DNA from: Pseudonocardia autotrophica
GTDB lineage: Bacteria; Actinomycetota; Actinomycetes; Mycobacteriales; Pseudonocardiaceae
DNA: 64,000 nt
Reading direction: 5' to 3'
Assembly: GCF_000717175.1 (NCBI RefSeq)
Contig: NZ_JNYD01000001.1
Location: 124,001-188,000 of the forward strand
The stretch's first letter is position 1; each line of letters begins with the position of its first letter. Below, in pieces: positions 8,308 through 17,165 of this stretch. The notes under the pieces were generated by a model. The model was not told the DNA's origin, did no database searches, and saw only the letters and a program-made list of their open reading frames with translations. Position numbers and translations under genes: made by a program.

Positions 8308-9825
8308 GTGACGAGCACGCGCCCGAACCCCACCACGACCGATGCCGGCATCCCGGTCGAGAGCGACGAGCACTCGTTGACCGTCGGCCCCGGCGGCCCG
8401 ATCCTGCTGCAGGACAGCTACCTCATCGAGCAGATGGCGCAGTTCAACCGGGAGCGCATCCCCGAGCGCCAGCCGCACGCGAAGGGCAGCGGCGCGTTCG
8501 GGTACTTCGAGGTCACCAACGACGTGAGCGCCTACACCAAGGCGGCGCTCTTCCAGCCCGGCACCCGGACCGAGCTCGGCATCCGCTTCTCGACCGTGGC
8601 GGGGGAGCGGGGCAGCCCCGACACGTGGCGCGACCCCCGCGGGTTCGCGATCAAGTTCTACACGTCCGAGGGCAACTACGACATGGTCGGCAACAACACG
8701 CCGGTCTTCTTCGTGAAGGACCCGATGAAGTTCCAGCACTTCATCCGGTCGCAGAAGCGGCGCGCCGACAACAACCTGCGCGACCACGACATGCAGTGGG
8801 ACTTCTGGACGCTCTCGCCGGAGTCCGCGCACCAGGTCACCTGGCTGATGGGCGACCGGGGCATCCCGCGCACCTGGCGGCACATGAACGGCTACACGAG
8901 CCACACCTACATGTGGATCAACGCTGCCGGCGAGGAGTTCTGGGTCAAGTACCACTTCAAGACCGACCAGGGCATCCAGACCTTCACCCAGCACGAGGCC
9001 GACCAGATGGCCGCGGCGGACACGGACTACCACACCCGTGACCTGTTCGAGCACATCCGCGACGGCGACCACCCGTCCTGGACCCTGTACGTGCAGATCA
9101 TGCCGTACGAGGACGCGAAGACGTACCGCTTCAACCCGTTCGACCTGACGAAGGTGTGGCCGCACGGCGACTACCCGCTGACCGAGGTCGGGCGGATGAC
9201 GCTGGACCGCAACCCCACGGACAACCACACCGAGATCGAGCAGATCGCGTTCCAGCCCAACAACCTGGTGCCGGGCATCGGGCCGTCGCCGGACCGGATG
9301 CTGCTCGCCCGGCTGTTCTCCTACGCCGACGCGCACCGGCACCGCCTGGGCGGCAACTACCAGCAGATCCCGGTGAACGCCCCCGTCGTGGAGACGCACT
9401 CGTACTCCAAGGACGGCGCGATGCGGGTGAAGAAGGTCTCCGACCCGGTGTACGCGCCGAACTCCTACGGCGGCCCGGCCGCGGACACGTCGCAGCACGT
9501 CCCGACCTGGCAGGCCGACGGGGACATCATGCGCACCGCCTACGTCGACCACGCCGAGGACGACGACTGGGGCCAGCCCGGCACGCTCGTCCGCGAGGTG
9601 ATGGACGACGCGGCCCGCGGTCGCCTCGTCGACAACGTCGTCGGGCACCTGCTCAACGGCGTCTCGGAGCCGGTCCTCGAGCGCGCGTTCGAGTACTGGC
9701 ACAACATCGACAAGGAGATCGGCGACCGGATCGAGGCCGGGGTCCGGGAGAAGTCCGCGGAGAAGGACCCGAAGGCGGACGACCAGGGCAACCCCGCGCG
9801 GGAGAGCATGCAGGCCAAGGCCTGA
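8308..9825 (+). CDS. katA: Catalase, small-subunit haem type
   Basis: The 505-residue protein is a monofunctional haem catalase that breaks down hydrogen peroxide. His57 in [15 protein letters not shown] and Asn129/130 in [11 protein letters not shown] are the distal-side catalytic residues. Tyr339 in [14 protein letters not shown] is the proximal haem ligand. About 505 residues fits the small-subunit group. The GTG start at 8308 is preceded by GAGGAGG. No FurA or OxyR gene is adjacent. It converges with the methyltransferase gene, with a hairpin terminator between them. Confidence 0.95.
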   Translation: MTSTRPNPTTTDAGIPVESDEHSLTVGPGGPILLQDSYLIEQMAQFNRERIPERQPHAKGSGAFGYFEVTNDVSAYTKAALFQPGTRTELGIRFSTVAGERGSPDTWRDPRGFAIKFYTSEGNYDMVGNNTPVFFVKDPMKFQHFIRSQKRRADNNLRDHDMQWDFWTLSPESAHQVTWLMGDRGIPRTWRHMNGYTSHTYMWINAAGEEFWVKYHFKTDQGIQTFTQHEADQMAAADTDYHTRDLFEHIRDGDHPSWTLYVQIMPYEDAKTYRFNPFDLTKVWPHGDYPLTEVGRMTLDRNPTDNHTEIEQIAFQPNNLVPGIGPSPDRMLLARLFSYADAHRHRLGGNYQQIPVNAPVVETHSYSKDGAMRVKKVSDPVYAPNSYGGPAADTSQHVPTWQADGDIMRTAYVDHAEDDDWGQPGTLVREVMDDAARGRLVDNVVGHLLNGVSEPVLERAFEYWHNIDKEIGDRIEAGVREKSAEKDPKADDQGNPARESMQAKA

Positions 9826-9854
9826 GGACCGCCCCGGGGGACCGGGGGGTGACC

Positions 9855-9883
9855 GGAGCGGCCGGGCTCAGCCCGGCCGCTCC
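9855..9883. terminator. Bidirectional hairpin terminator, katA / methyltransferase
   Basis: GGAGCGGCCGGGCT and AGCCCGGCCGCTCC form a nearly continuous 14-bp inverted repeat between convergent genes. It includes the stop codon of the minus-strand methyltransferase gene. There is no U-tract, as is common in high-GC actinobacteria. Confidence 0.65.
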
Positions 9884-10947
9884 GTCGCGTAGATCAGGTT
9901 GAGCGCCTGGCCGGGCGCCGGGGCCACCGCGACCTCGCCGAACCCGGCCTCGCCCAGCATGCGCACCGCGAGCTCCTTCCCCCACGCCGCGCCCAGCCCG
10001 GCGCCCCCGCCCGCGAGCGAGACGGTCATACAGTGCAGGGTGCTGATCGTGTAGATCCACGGGGCGAAGGGGTTGCCGACGTTGTCCGCGAGATCGGTCG
10101 CCGCCGCCATGTCCACCATCACGAAGCGGCCGCCGGGCACCAGCGCGTCGTGGATCCCGCGCAGCACCGCGGCCGGGTCGACCTGGTCGTGCACCGCGTC
10201 GATGGCGAACGCGACGTCGACGGGCTCGGCCGGGCGGAAGGCGGCGGCGTCGGCGCGCTCGAACCGCACGTTCGTCAGACCCTCGGCGGCGGCCTCGGCG
10301 CGGGCGTGCGCGAGTGCGTCCTCGGCGATGTCGTAGCCGGTGAACGTCGAAGCCGGGAACGCCTTCCCGAGGATCACCATCGCGTGCCCGGTCCCGCAGC
10401 CGACGTCGGCCACCCGGGCGCCGGCCGCCAGCCGCTCCGTCAGCCCCGGCACCAGCGGGAGCCAGGCGTCGACCAGCAGCTCGTCGAGCGGGCGGCGGTT
10501 GAGCTGGTCCATCACACCGGTGAAGTCGGGCGCGAAGGCGTCGTAGGGCAGCCCGCCCCCGTTGCGGAAGGCCTCGGCGACGGCGTCGAGGTTGCGGCCG
10601 AGCAGCGGCACCATGGCCGCCATCGGCGCCATGTTCTTCGAGCCGGGGCCCGTCAGCGCGGCGGCGTGGGCGGCGGGCAGGGTGTACCGCCCGTCGTCGA
10701 AGGTCATGATCCCGCCGGTGACCATCGCGCCGAGCCATTCGCGCACGTAGCGCTCCTGCAGCCCGGCCCGCTCCGCCAGCTCGGCCGACGTCGCCGGGCC
10801 GCGCGCCGCGGCCTCGAACAGGCCGGTGCGGTGCCCGAGGTCGATCATCATCGTCAGCCCGCCGGCGGTGTAGACGCCGAAGAGGTGGCGGGCGAACTCG
10901 CGCACCGCGCGTCGGTCGGGGACGTCGGTGTCCGCGCTCGTGGTCAT
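9868..10947 (-). CDS. Class I SAM-dependent methyltransferase with N-terminal winged-helix domain
   Basis: The protein has 359 residues from ATG 10947, which has AGGAT eight bases upstream; a TTG at 10962 would add five residues. Residues about 15-85 look like the winged-helix/dimerisation region of this methyltransferase group (LFGVYTAGGLTMMIDLGHRT, then LQERYVREWLGAMV). The SAM-binding motif is VADVGCGTGHAMVILGKAFP, followed by TGYDIAEDAL and FAIDAVHDQVDP. The substrate is unknown. It diverges from the butanediol dehydrogenase gene across 65 bases. Confidence 0.82.
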   Translation of the reverse strand: MTTSADTDVPDRRAVREFARHLFGVYTAGGLTMMIDLGHRTGLFEAAARGPATSAELAERAGLQERYVREWLGAMVTGGIMTFDDGRYTLPAAHAAALTGPGSKNMAPMAAMVPLLGRNLDAVAEAFRNGGGLPYDAFAPDFTGVMDQLNRRPLDELLVDAWLPLVPGLTERLAAGARVADVGCGTGHAMVILGKAFPASTFTGYDIAEDALAHARAEAAAEGLTNVRFERADAAAFRPAEPVDVAFAIDAVHDQVDPAAVLRGIHDALVPGGRFVMVDMAAATDLADNVGNPFAPWIYTISTLHCMTVSLAGGGAGLGAAWGKELAVRMLGEAGFGEVAVAPAPGQALNLIYATERPG

Positions 10948-11012
10948 GGGGTGATCCTGCAACCTCGCTGCAACCGTTGCCCAGGGCCTCGCTCCGGCGT
11001 GACCGTGGACAC

Positions 11013-12080
11013 ATGAGAGCAGCGCGGTTCCACGGTCCCGGCGACATCCGCATCGACGAGGTCCCCGACCCGGTGGTGGGGCCGGGCCAGGTCGAGGTGT
11101 CGGTCGACTGGTGCGGCATCTGCGGCACCGACCTGCACGAGTTCCTCGAGGGGCCGATCTTCATCCCGGCCAAGGGCGAGCCCCACCCGCTGACCGGCGT
11201 GGAGATGCCGGTCGTCCTCGGCCACGAGTTCGCCGGCGTGGTGTCGGCCGTGGGCTCCGGGGTGAGCGGCGTGAGCGAGGGCGACCGGGTCGCCGTCGAG
11301 CCGTACTGGGTGTGCGGGGAGTGCGTGGCCTGCAAGGCGGGCCGCTACAACATCTGCCGCAGCCTCGGCTTCGTCGGGCTGGCCGGTGACCAGGGCGGCT
11401 TCGCCGAGCGCTGCGTGGTGGACCAGCGGTGGGTGCACCCGCTCGGCGACCTGCCGACGGACCTCGGCGCGCTCGTCGAGCCCCTCGCCGTCGGCTACCA
11501 CGCCGTGCGCCTGTCCGGGCTGCGTGAGGGCGGCACCGCCGTGGTCTACGGCGCCGGCCCGATCGGGCTGGTCACCACCGCGGCGCTCAAGGCGGCCGGG
11601 GCCTCGCAGGTCGTCGTCGTGGAGCCCGCGGCCGCGCGCAAGGCCAAGGCCACGCCCGCGGGCGCCGACGTGATCATCGACCCGATCGCCGACGACGCCC
11701 CCGCCGCGATCCTCGACCTCACCGGCGGCGGCGCGGACGTCGCCTTCGAGTGCGCCGGGATCGACGCGGTGCTGGCCTCGGCCATCGGCTCCGTGCGCCC
11801 CGGCGGCACCGTCGTCAACGTGGCGATCTGGGGCCACGTCCCGCAGGTCGCCGTGAACGACCTGGTCATGAGCGAGGTCAACCTGATCGGCTCGCTCGCC
11901 TACTGCGGCGACCACCCCGACACCATCGCGCTGCTGCGCGACGGGAAGGTCGACGCCGCCCAGTTCATCACCGGCCGGATCGCGCTCGAGGACATCGTGT
12001 CCGGCGGGTTCCGGGAGCTGATCGACAACAAGGAGGAGAACGTGAAGATCCTCGTCTCGCCGAAGGAGGTCCTGGGATGA
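11013..12080 (+). CDS. Zinc-dependent 2,3-butanediol (or related alcohol) dehydrogenase
   Basis: The 355-residue protein is a medium-chain dehydrogenase of the butanediol dehydrogenase group. Catalytic zinc ligands are Cys37 (CGICGTD), His71 and Glu72 (LGHEF). Structural zinc cysteines are 101, 104, 107 and 115 ([15 protein letters not shown]). The NAD site is [14 protein letters not shown]. The insertion [13 protein letters not shown] is typical of butanediol dehydrogenases. I chose ATG 11013 because conserved sequence begins there; an upstream ATG at 10977 has no support. Its stop overlaps the start of the acetoin reductase (ATGA), so the pair probably interconverts diacetyl, acetoin and 2,3-butanediol. 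Confidence 0.85.
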   Translation: MRAARFHGPGDIRIDEVPDPVVGPGQVEVSVDWCGICGTDLHEFLEGPIFIPAKGEPHPLTGVEMPVVLGHEFAGVVSAVGSGVSGVSEGDRVAVEPYWVCGECVACKAGRYNICRSLGFVGLAGDQGGFAERCVVDQRWVHPLGDLPTDLGALVEPLAVGYHAVRLSGLREGGTAVVYGAGPIGLVTTAALKAAGASQVVVVEPAAARKAKATPAGADVIIDPIADDAPAAILDLTGGGADVAFECAGIDAVLASAIGSVRPGGTVVNVAIWGHVPQVAVNDLVMSEVNLIGSLAYCGDHPDTIALLRDGKVDAAQFITGRIALEDIVSGGFRELIDNKEENVKILVSPKEVLG

Positions 12081-12841
12081 CCGTCGCGCTGGTGACCGGG
12101 GCCGGGCGTGGGATCGGCCGGGCGATCGCCCTCCGGCTGGCGAAGGACGGGCACGCCGTCGCCGTCAACGACGTGAACAAGGCCAACGCCGAGTCCGTCG
12201 CCGGGGAGATCGCCGACGCCGGCGGGTCGTCCGTCGCGCTGCCCTTCGACGTGACCTCGCGGGACGCGGTGTTCGAGGGCGTCGCGGCCACCGTCGAGCA
12301 GCTCGGCGGCCTCGACGTGATGGTCAACAATGCCGGGATCGCGCAGGTCAAGACACTGCTCGAGCTCACGCCCGACGACCTGCGGACCGTCTTCGACGTC
12401 AACGTCTTCGGCGTGGTCTACGGCATCCAGGCCGCCGCGGAACACATGAAGGACCACGGCGGCGGAAAGATCATCAATGCCGCCTCGATCGCGGGGCACG
12501 CGGGCTTCGACTTCCTCGGGCACTACTCGGCCACGAAGTTCGCCGTCCGCGCGCTCACCCAGGCCGGGGCGAAGGAGCTGGCGCCGCACAAGATCACGGT
12601 GAACTCCTACTGCCCGGGCATCGTCGGCACCGACATGTGGGACCTCATCGACGAGAAGATGGGCCCCTACCTGGGCAACGAGCGGGGCGAGACGCTCAAG
12701 CAGTACACCGAGCTGATCACGCTCAAGCGGGTCCAGACCCCCGAGGACGTCGCCGGCTTCGTCTCCTACCTCGCCGGCCCGGACTCGAACTACATGACCG
12801 GCCAGTCGGTGATGATCGACGGCGGGATCGTGATGGTCTAG
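12077..12841 (+). CDS. Acetoin/diacetyl reductase (SDR family)
   Basis: The 254-residue classical SDR has the cofactor motif TGAGRGIG (7-14), NNAG (84-87), catalytic Ser137 and Tyr150-x3-Lys154 in HYSATKFA, and the acetoin-reductase-like [17 protein letters not shown]. It reduces diacetyl to acetoin and acetoin to butanediol with NADH, or the reverse. An AAGGAGG Shine-Dalgarno sequence lies within the end of the preceding gene, and the ATGA overlap implies coupling. Its stop is one base from the stop of the opposing HNH gene. Confidence 0.88.
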   Translation: MTVALVTGAGRGIGRAIALRLAKDGHAVAVNDVNKANAESVAGEIADAGGSSVALPFDVTSRDAVFEGVAATVEQLGGLDVMVNNAGIAQVKTLLELTPDDLRTVFDVNVFGVVYGIQAAAEHMKDHGGGKIINAASIAGHAGFDFLGHYSATKFAVRALTQAGAKELAPHKITVNSYCPGIVGTDMWDLIDEKMGPYLGNERGETLKQYTELITLKRVQTPEDVAGFVSYLAGPDSNYMTGQSVMIDGGIVMV

Positions 12842-12842
12842 G

Positions 12843-14921
12843 TCAGAAGGGCGGCTCCTCGTCGGGTTCCTCGTCGAGGTCGACGGCGGGCCGGTCCCGC
12901 TCGGGTTCGGGCGGGACCGGCTCGATCAGTCCGCAGGCCTCGTCGTCGGGTCGGACGAAGGGCGGGACGTCAAGGTTGGCGTCCGCCCCGTGCGGAACCT
13001 GCGGCGGGGGTTCGGGCAGGAGCGGGTCGGCGGTGGTCACGTAGGTACGGCCGAGGGGGCTCGTCCATCGGAAGACGCCTGGCTCGGGCTGGTCGAGCGT
13101 CCAGCCCGCCTGCTTCAGACCGTGGTCGTGGCGGCAGGCGGGCCCGAGGTCGTCGTCGGTCGTGCGGCCACCGCGAGCGTGGTCGACGGTGTGGTCGAGG
13201 TCGGTCCGCTCGGCCGGCGCGCGGCAGCCGACGAACGTGCAGGTCTGGTCGCGCAGCTGGACGTGGCGGCGCAGGCCGGCGCGCGGGAAGCGTCGGCGTG
13301 CGTCGCCGGAGTTCCCGGGAGTGCTCTCGGGACGGTCGAGGGCGCGGCGGATCGCGGACAGGACCGGACGCCAGTCGTGCCCGCCGGCGTCCGGTACCGG
13401 ATCCGGCGGTCCGCCCGCCCTCGGTCCGAGGAGGGCGTCGAGCTCCGCCTCGGTGAGCAGAATAATGTCGACCAGGCCGCCCGTCGGCCGGCGGGCGGTG
13501 CGAGTTCGTGGTGGCGGATCGGTCGGCGGTGCCGGGCGTGCCCGCACGATCCCGCCTCTGACGAACCGGCCCTGCTGGTCGACGAGGGCGAACCGCCACA
13601 ACGCTCCGCGCTGTCGTGCGACGACGCCGCGCCCGACCGAGGCCGGAATCGGTCCCTGGCCGGGCAGGAGGACGTGACGATCGTTCCGCCCCAGCAGGGT
13701 GCTCAGCGCTGCTCGCACATGAATGCCCCGCCGAGCGTCGTCGGCGGATTCGTCCAGCGGAGCGCCTATGACCGGTTCCACCTCAGGCGATGCCGCGGGG
13801 GTGGGGCGGGTGTCGGCAGTGCTCGCGGCGTTGACTCGATCATCGCCGTCTCCGTCGCCGCCCGCGCCGCGGTCGCTGTCGCGGCTCTCGGCGCCGTCAC
13901 GGCTGTCCCAGCGGCCCCTGTCTCTGTTGTCGTGGTCGCCGTTGTCGCGGCTGTCGGTGTCCTCGCTTCCGCTACCGCCGTCGCCGCTGCAGCCGGGTGA
14001 CTCCTCGGCTGCGGAGGCCGCGCGGGCAACATCTGCGGTCCTGGTCTTGGGCTGCGCGTCAGCCCGCTCGGACGCGGCCTGGCCGGCGTCGGCGTCACCA
14101 TCCACCTCGGCCGCGGCGCGGGTGAGGAACTCCCTGATGATCTGGTCTCGGGTGAGGTGGTGCAGGGAGCCGTCGAGCAGGCCGAGAAAGACGTCGGCGC
14201 GCAGGTGGGCCACGGGCGAGGGGTGCCCGGCGCGGCGGATCGCGAGGGCGAGGCGGTCGACCCGGTCGATCGCGGCCTGAGCCTGGTCGGCAGGCAGGCC
14301 GACCGCGGTGATGGTGACCGTGCCGTCGTCGCACAGCATGCCGATGACCTCGCGACCGGCCACGGCGCGACGGTAGCGCTTCTCGAAGTGAGCCGGGTCC
14401 AGATCCGCGACCAGTGCCCGCAACCGTGCCGCGAGCTGCCCGGTGGTCCAGCCGACCGCGCGGGGCAACACCCAGGCGACGAGCGCCGCGGCCTGCTCGG
14501 GGGAGAGGTCGGCGAGGTGGTCCGCGAACACCCGCGCCTTCGGCAAATCGATCACACCGGCCCGCAACGCCTCCGCCACCGACGGCAGGTGCGCGTGCAG
14601 CACCCAGGCCAACTCGGTCTGGTACTCGGCCGCCCGCCGGGTCCACGTCAGTGCGGCGCGCACCTCGTCCGACCAGTACTTCTGCGGTCTGGCCCGCCGC
14701 GCCGCCGAGAACCAGCGCTCCGGGTCCGCGACCCCGATCTGCGCCATCACGTCGTACAACCCGGCCTGCTCGTGCGCCACCTGCCGGTACCGGGCCTGCA
14801 GCAGCACCGGCAGGTCCTCGTTCGCCGTCGCCGCGAGATCGATCGACGCGAGGGCAGCGGCCAGCTCCGGGCCGGGCGGCATCGCCGCCAGGTCCTTCGG
14901 AAGAGCCACCACCTGCTGCAC
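12843..14921 (-). CDS. DUF222 / HNH endonuclease protein (13E12 type)
   Basis: The protein has 692 residues if started at GTG 14921, which lies six bases after a TATGTT -10 box and would make a leaderless transcript. An in-frame ATG at 14936 lies inside the LexA box. Residues about 20-270 form a DUF222 domain. A long hydrophilic, Asp/Ser/Arg-rich low-complexity linker covers about 280-400. The C-terminal HNH nuclease motif is CTFVGCRAPAERTDLDHTVD followed by RHDHGLKQAGW. This matches the mycobacterial REP13E12 family, several members of which are known to be DNA-damage induced through LexA. The molecular role is unclear. Confidence 0.85.
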   Translation of the reverse strand: MQQVVALPKDLAAMPPGPELAAALASIDLAATANEDLPVLLQARYRQVAHEQAGLYDVMAQIGVADPERWFSAARRARPQKYWSDEVRAALTWTRRAAEYQTELAWVLHAHLPSVAEALRAGVIDLPKARVFADHLADLSPEQAAALVAWVLPRAVGWTTGQLAARLRALVADLDPAHFEKRYRRAVAGREVIGMLCDDGTVTITAVGLPADQAQAAIDRVDRLALAIRRAGHPSPVAHLRADVFLGLLDGSLHHLTRDQIIREFLTRAAAEVDGDADAGQAASERADAQPKTRTADVARAASAAEESPGCSGDGGSGSEDTDSRDNGDHDNRDRGRWDSRDGAESRDSDRGAGGDGDGDDRVNAASTADTRPTPAASPEVEPVIGAPLDESADDARRGIHVRAALSTLLGRNDRHVLLPGQGPIPASVGRGVVARQRGALWRFALVDQQGRFVRGGIVRARPAPPTDPPPRTRTARRPTGGLVDIILLTEAELDALLGPRAGGPPDPVPDAGGHDWRPVLSAIRRALDRPESTPGNSGDARRRFPRAGLRRHVQLRDQTCTFVGCRAPAERTDLDHTVDHARGGRTTDDDLGPACRHDHGLKQAGWTLDQPEPGVFRWTSPLGRTYVTTADPLLPEPPPQVPHGADANLDVPPFVRPDDEACGLIEPVPPEPERDRPAVDLDEEPDEEPPF

Positions 14922-14924
14922 GGA

Positions 14925-14940
14925 TCGAACATACATTCGA
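14925..14940. promoter_or_regulatory. LexA SOS box covering the -10 of the HNH gene
   Basis: TCGAACATACATTCGA matches the actinobacterial SOS box TCGAAC-N4-GTTCGA at all but one of the twelve defined positions. On the minus strand the box contains a perfect TANNNT -10 (TATGTT, 14928-14933), placed six bases before GTG 14921. LexA bound here would block the promoter directly. Confidence 0.75.
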
Positions 14941-15090
14941 GCACCGACAAAATGGAGCCGGACGAGGCCGGCCCGATTGATCTGAAGGTCACGGCGCCGG
15001 TCGCGAGCGGGCCCGTCCGACGTCCCGCACGGTGACCCGGACCTGCTTCTCGTCCAGCCGGACGCAGCGCGCCAGGGAGGCCCGCCCCCG

Positions 15091-15639
15091 CTACTCCCGA
15101 CCTCTGACCACCCGGTACCAGAGCGTGGTGGTGTGGGGGAGGCCCGTGAGCCGGGTCCGTTCCAGCTGCACCGACACCCCGCCCGCCGCGTGGAACAGCC
15201 GCACCCCGTCGCCGATCATCTCCGGCACCACGGACACCGCGATCCGGTCGACCGCGCCGAGCGCGAGGCACTGCCGCGCGAGGTCGGCGCCCAGGATGTG
15301 GACGTCCCGGTCCCCGGCGGCGGCGCGCGCCCGGTCCAGCCCCTCCTCGACGGTCCCGACGAACGTGACGTCGGGCGGTGGTGCGGCGTCGGGGTGGTGG
15401 GTCACGACGATGGTCGGCCCGGACCACGTGCCCTCGAAGGCGCCCTCGGCGTCGGTACCGGCGTTGGGGTCGTCGCCGCGGTACGTGCGGGCGCCGACGA
15501 GCAGCGCGCCGGCGCCCGCCGCGAGCTCCTCGGCGTCGGGGTCCGGCCCGAAGTGTCGTGCGAGCCAGGCCATGTCACCGCCCGGGCCGGCGATGTAGCC
15601 GTCGAGGGACATGGCGGCGGAGTACACGACACGGGCCAT
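15091..15639 (-). CDS. Dihydrofolate reductase-like (RibD C-terminal) protein
   Basis: The 182-residue protein matches the RibD_C/DHFR-like family: MARVVYSAAMSLDGYIAGPG at the start, LLVGARTYRG, VHILGADLARQCLALGAVD, and a C-terminal LPHTTTLWYRV strand. These proteins are NADPH-binding reductases of mostly unknown substrate; true folate reduction is not expected. It stands alone between the HNH gene and the permease. The 151 bases between it and the HNH start hold the HNH promoter and nothing else I recognise. Confidence 0.82.
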   Translation of the reverse strand: MARVVYSAAMSLDGYIAGPGGDMAWLARHFGPDPDAEELAAGAGALLVGARTYRGDDPNAGTDAEGAFEGTWSGPTIVVTHHPDAAPPPDVTFVGTVEEGLDRARAAAGDRDVHILGADLARQCLALGAVDRIAVSVVPEMIGDGVRLFHAAGGVSVQLERTRLTGLPHTTTLWYRVVRGRE

Positions 15640-15740
15640 GCCACGGACAGTGCCAGGCCCGGCCCCGTGCTGCGCGGATCGTTGCGCGGCGTGATGATTC
15701 GCGGACGCACGGTCGGGTGACGCGGTCGAGGGGAGCCGGC

Positions 15741-17165
15741 ATGACGGGGGACTCGCAGCTCAGCGCGGGACTGAAGAACCGGCACGTCACGATGATCAGC
15801 ATCGCGGGCGTGATCGGGGCGGGCCTGTTCGTCGGCTCCGGCACGGCGATCGCGACGGCGGGGCCGGCGGTGCTGCTGGCCTACGCGTTCGCGGGGCTGC
15901 TGGTCGTCCTCGTGATGCGGATGCTCGGCGAGATGGCGGCCGCGACCCCGGACTCGGGCTCCTTCTCCACCTACGCCGACCGCGCGATCGGCCGCTGGGC
16001 CGGGTTCAGCGTCGGCTGGCTGTACTGGTGGTTCTGGGTGCTGGTCATCCCCGTGGAGGCGACGGCGGCCGCCACGATCCTCAACTCGTGGATCACGGCC
16101 GTGCCGCAGTGGACGTGGGCGCTGGTCATCACCCTGCTGCTGACGGTCACGAACCTGTTCAACGTGGCCAACTACGGCGAGTTCGAGTTCTGGTTCGCGC
16201 TGCTCAAGGTGGTCGCGATCGTCGCGTTCATCGCGATGGGCGTGCTCGCCGTGCTCGGGATCCTGCCGGGCACGCAGGTCAGCGGCGTCAGCCGCCTGTG
16301 GGACGCCGGCGGCTTCCTGCCCAACGGCGTGGGCGCCGTCGTCGCCGCCGTGCTCATCACGATGTTCAGCTTCATGGGCACGGAGATCGTGACCATCGCG
16401 GCGGCGGAGTCCGAGAACCCGGCCGAGAAGATCGGCCGGGCGACGCGCTCGGTGATCTGGCGGATCTCGGTGTTCTACCTGGCGTCGATCCTGCTGGTCG
16501 TGGCCCTGGTCCCGTGGACGGACCCGGGGCTGCCGGAGAACGGCTCGTACCAGACCGCGCTCGACGCCATCGGCGTCCCGGGCGCCAAGCTGATCGTGGA
16601 CGTCGTGGTGCTGGTCGCCGTCGCGAGCTGCCTGAACTCGGCGCTCTACACCGCCTCGCGGATGATCTACTCGCTCGGCCGCCGCGGGCAGGCCCCGCGG
16701 GCGGTCATGCGGACCACCGCGGGCGGCGTGCCGCGGATCGCCGTGCTCGCGTCCACGGCCGTCGGCTTCCTCACCGTGATCGCGAACTACGTCTTCCCCG
16801 AGGAGGTCTTCTCGACGCTCCTCGCGACGTCCGGTGCCATCGCGCTGCTCGTCTACCTCGGGATCGCCGTGTCGCAGCTGCGGATGCGCCGCCGGCTGGA
16901 GCGCGAGGACGCCGCGCTCCCCGTGCGGATGTGGGCCTACCCCGTGCTGACCTGGGCGGTCATCGTCGTGATCCCGGTGATCCTGGTCTACATGGCCCTC
17001 CGCGAGGGCTCCCGCTTCGACCTGGCGATGACGGCGCTGATCGCCGTGGCCGTGGTCGTCGTGGGGATCGTGCTCACCCGCCGCGCCGGGCCGGACCCCG
17101 CTCAGAGCCAGGCGGGGTCGGTGTCGAGCGAGGTCCGGTCGAGCGAGGCCAACAGGTCCAGCTGA
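15741..17165 (+). CDS. Amino-acid permease (APC superfamily)
   Basis: The 474-residue protein has about twelve hydrophobic segments. The signature near the N-terminus is SIAGVIGAGLFVGSGTAIA, which in this superfamily binds the substrate backbone. The start ATG 15741 follows a GGGGAG sequence; longer open reading upstream is antisense to the RibD-like gene. It resembles GABA/amino-acid permeases; the substrate cannot be read from sequence. The last 64 bases overlap, tail to tail, the 3' end of the acyl-CoA dehydrogenase gene. Confidence 0.88.
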   Translation: MTGDSQLSAGLKNRHVTMISIAGVIGAGLFVGSGTAIATAGPAVLLAYAFAGLLVVLVMRMLGEMAAATPDSGSFSTYADRAIGRWAGFSVGWLYWWFWVLVIPVEATAAATILNSWITAVPQWTWALVITLLLTVTNLFNVANYGEFEFWFALLKVVAIVAFIAMGVLAVLGILPGTQVSGVSRLWDAGGFLPNGVGAVVAAVLITMFSFMGTEIVTIAAAESENPAEKIGRATRSVIWRISVFYLASILLVVALVPWTDPGLPENGSYQTALDAIGVPGAKLIVDVVVLVAVASCLNSALYTASRMIYSLGRRGQAPRAVMRTTAGGVPRIAVLASTAVGFLTVIANYVFPEEVFSTLLATSGAIALLVYLGIAVSQLRMRRRLEREDAALPVRMWAYPVLTWAVIVVIPVILVYMALREGSRFDLAMTALIAVAVVVVGIVLTRRAGPDPAQSQAGSVSSEVRSSEANRSS

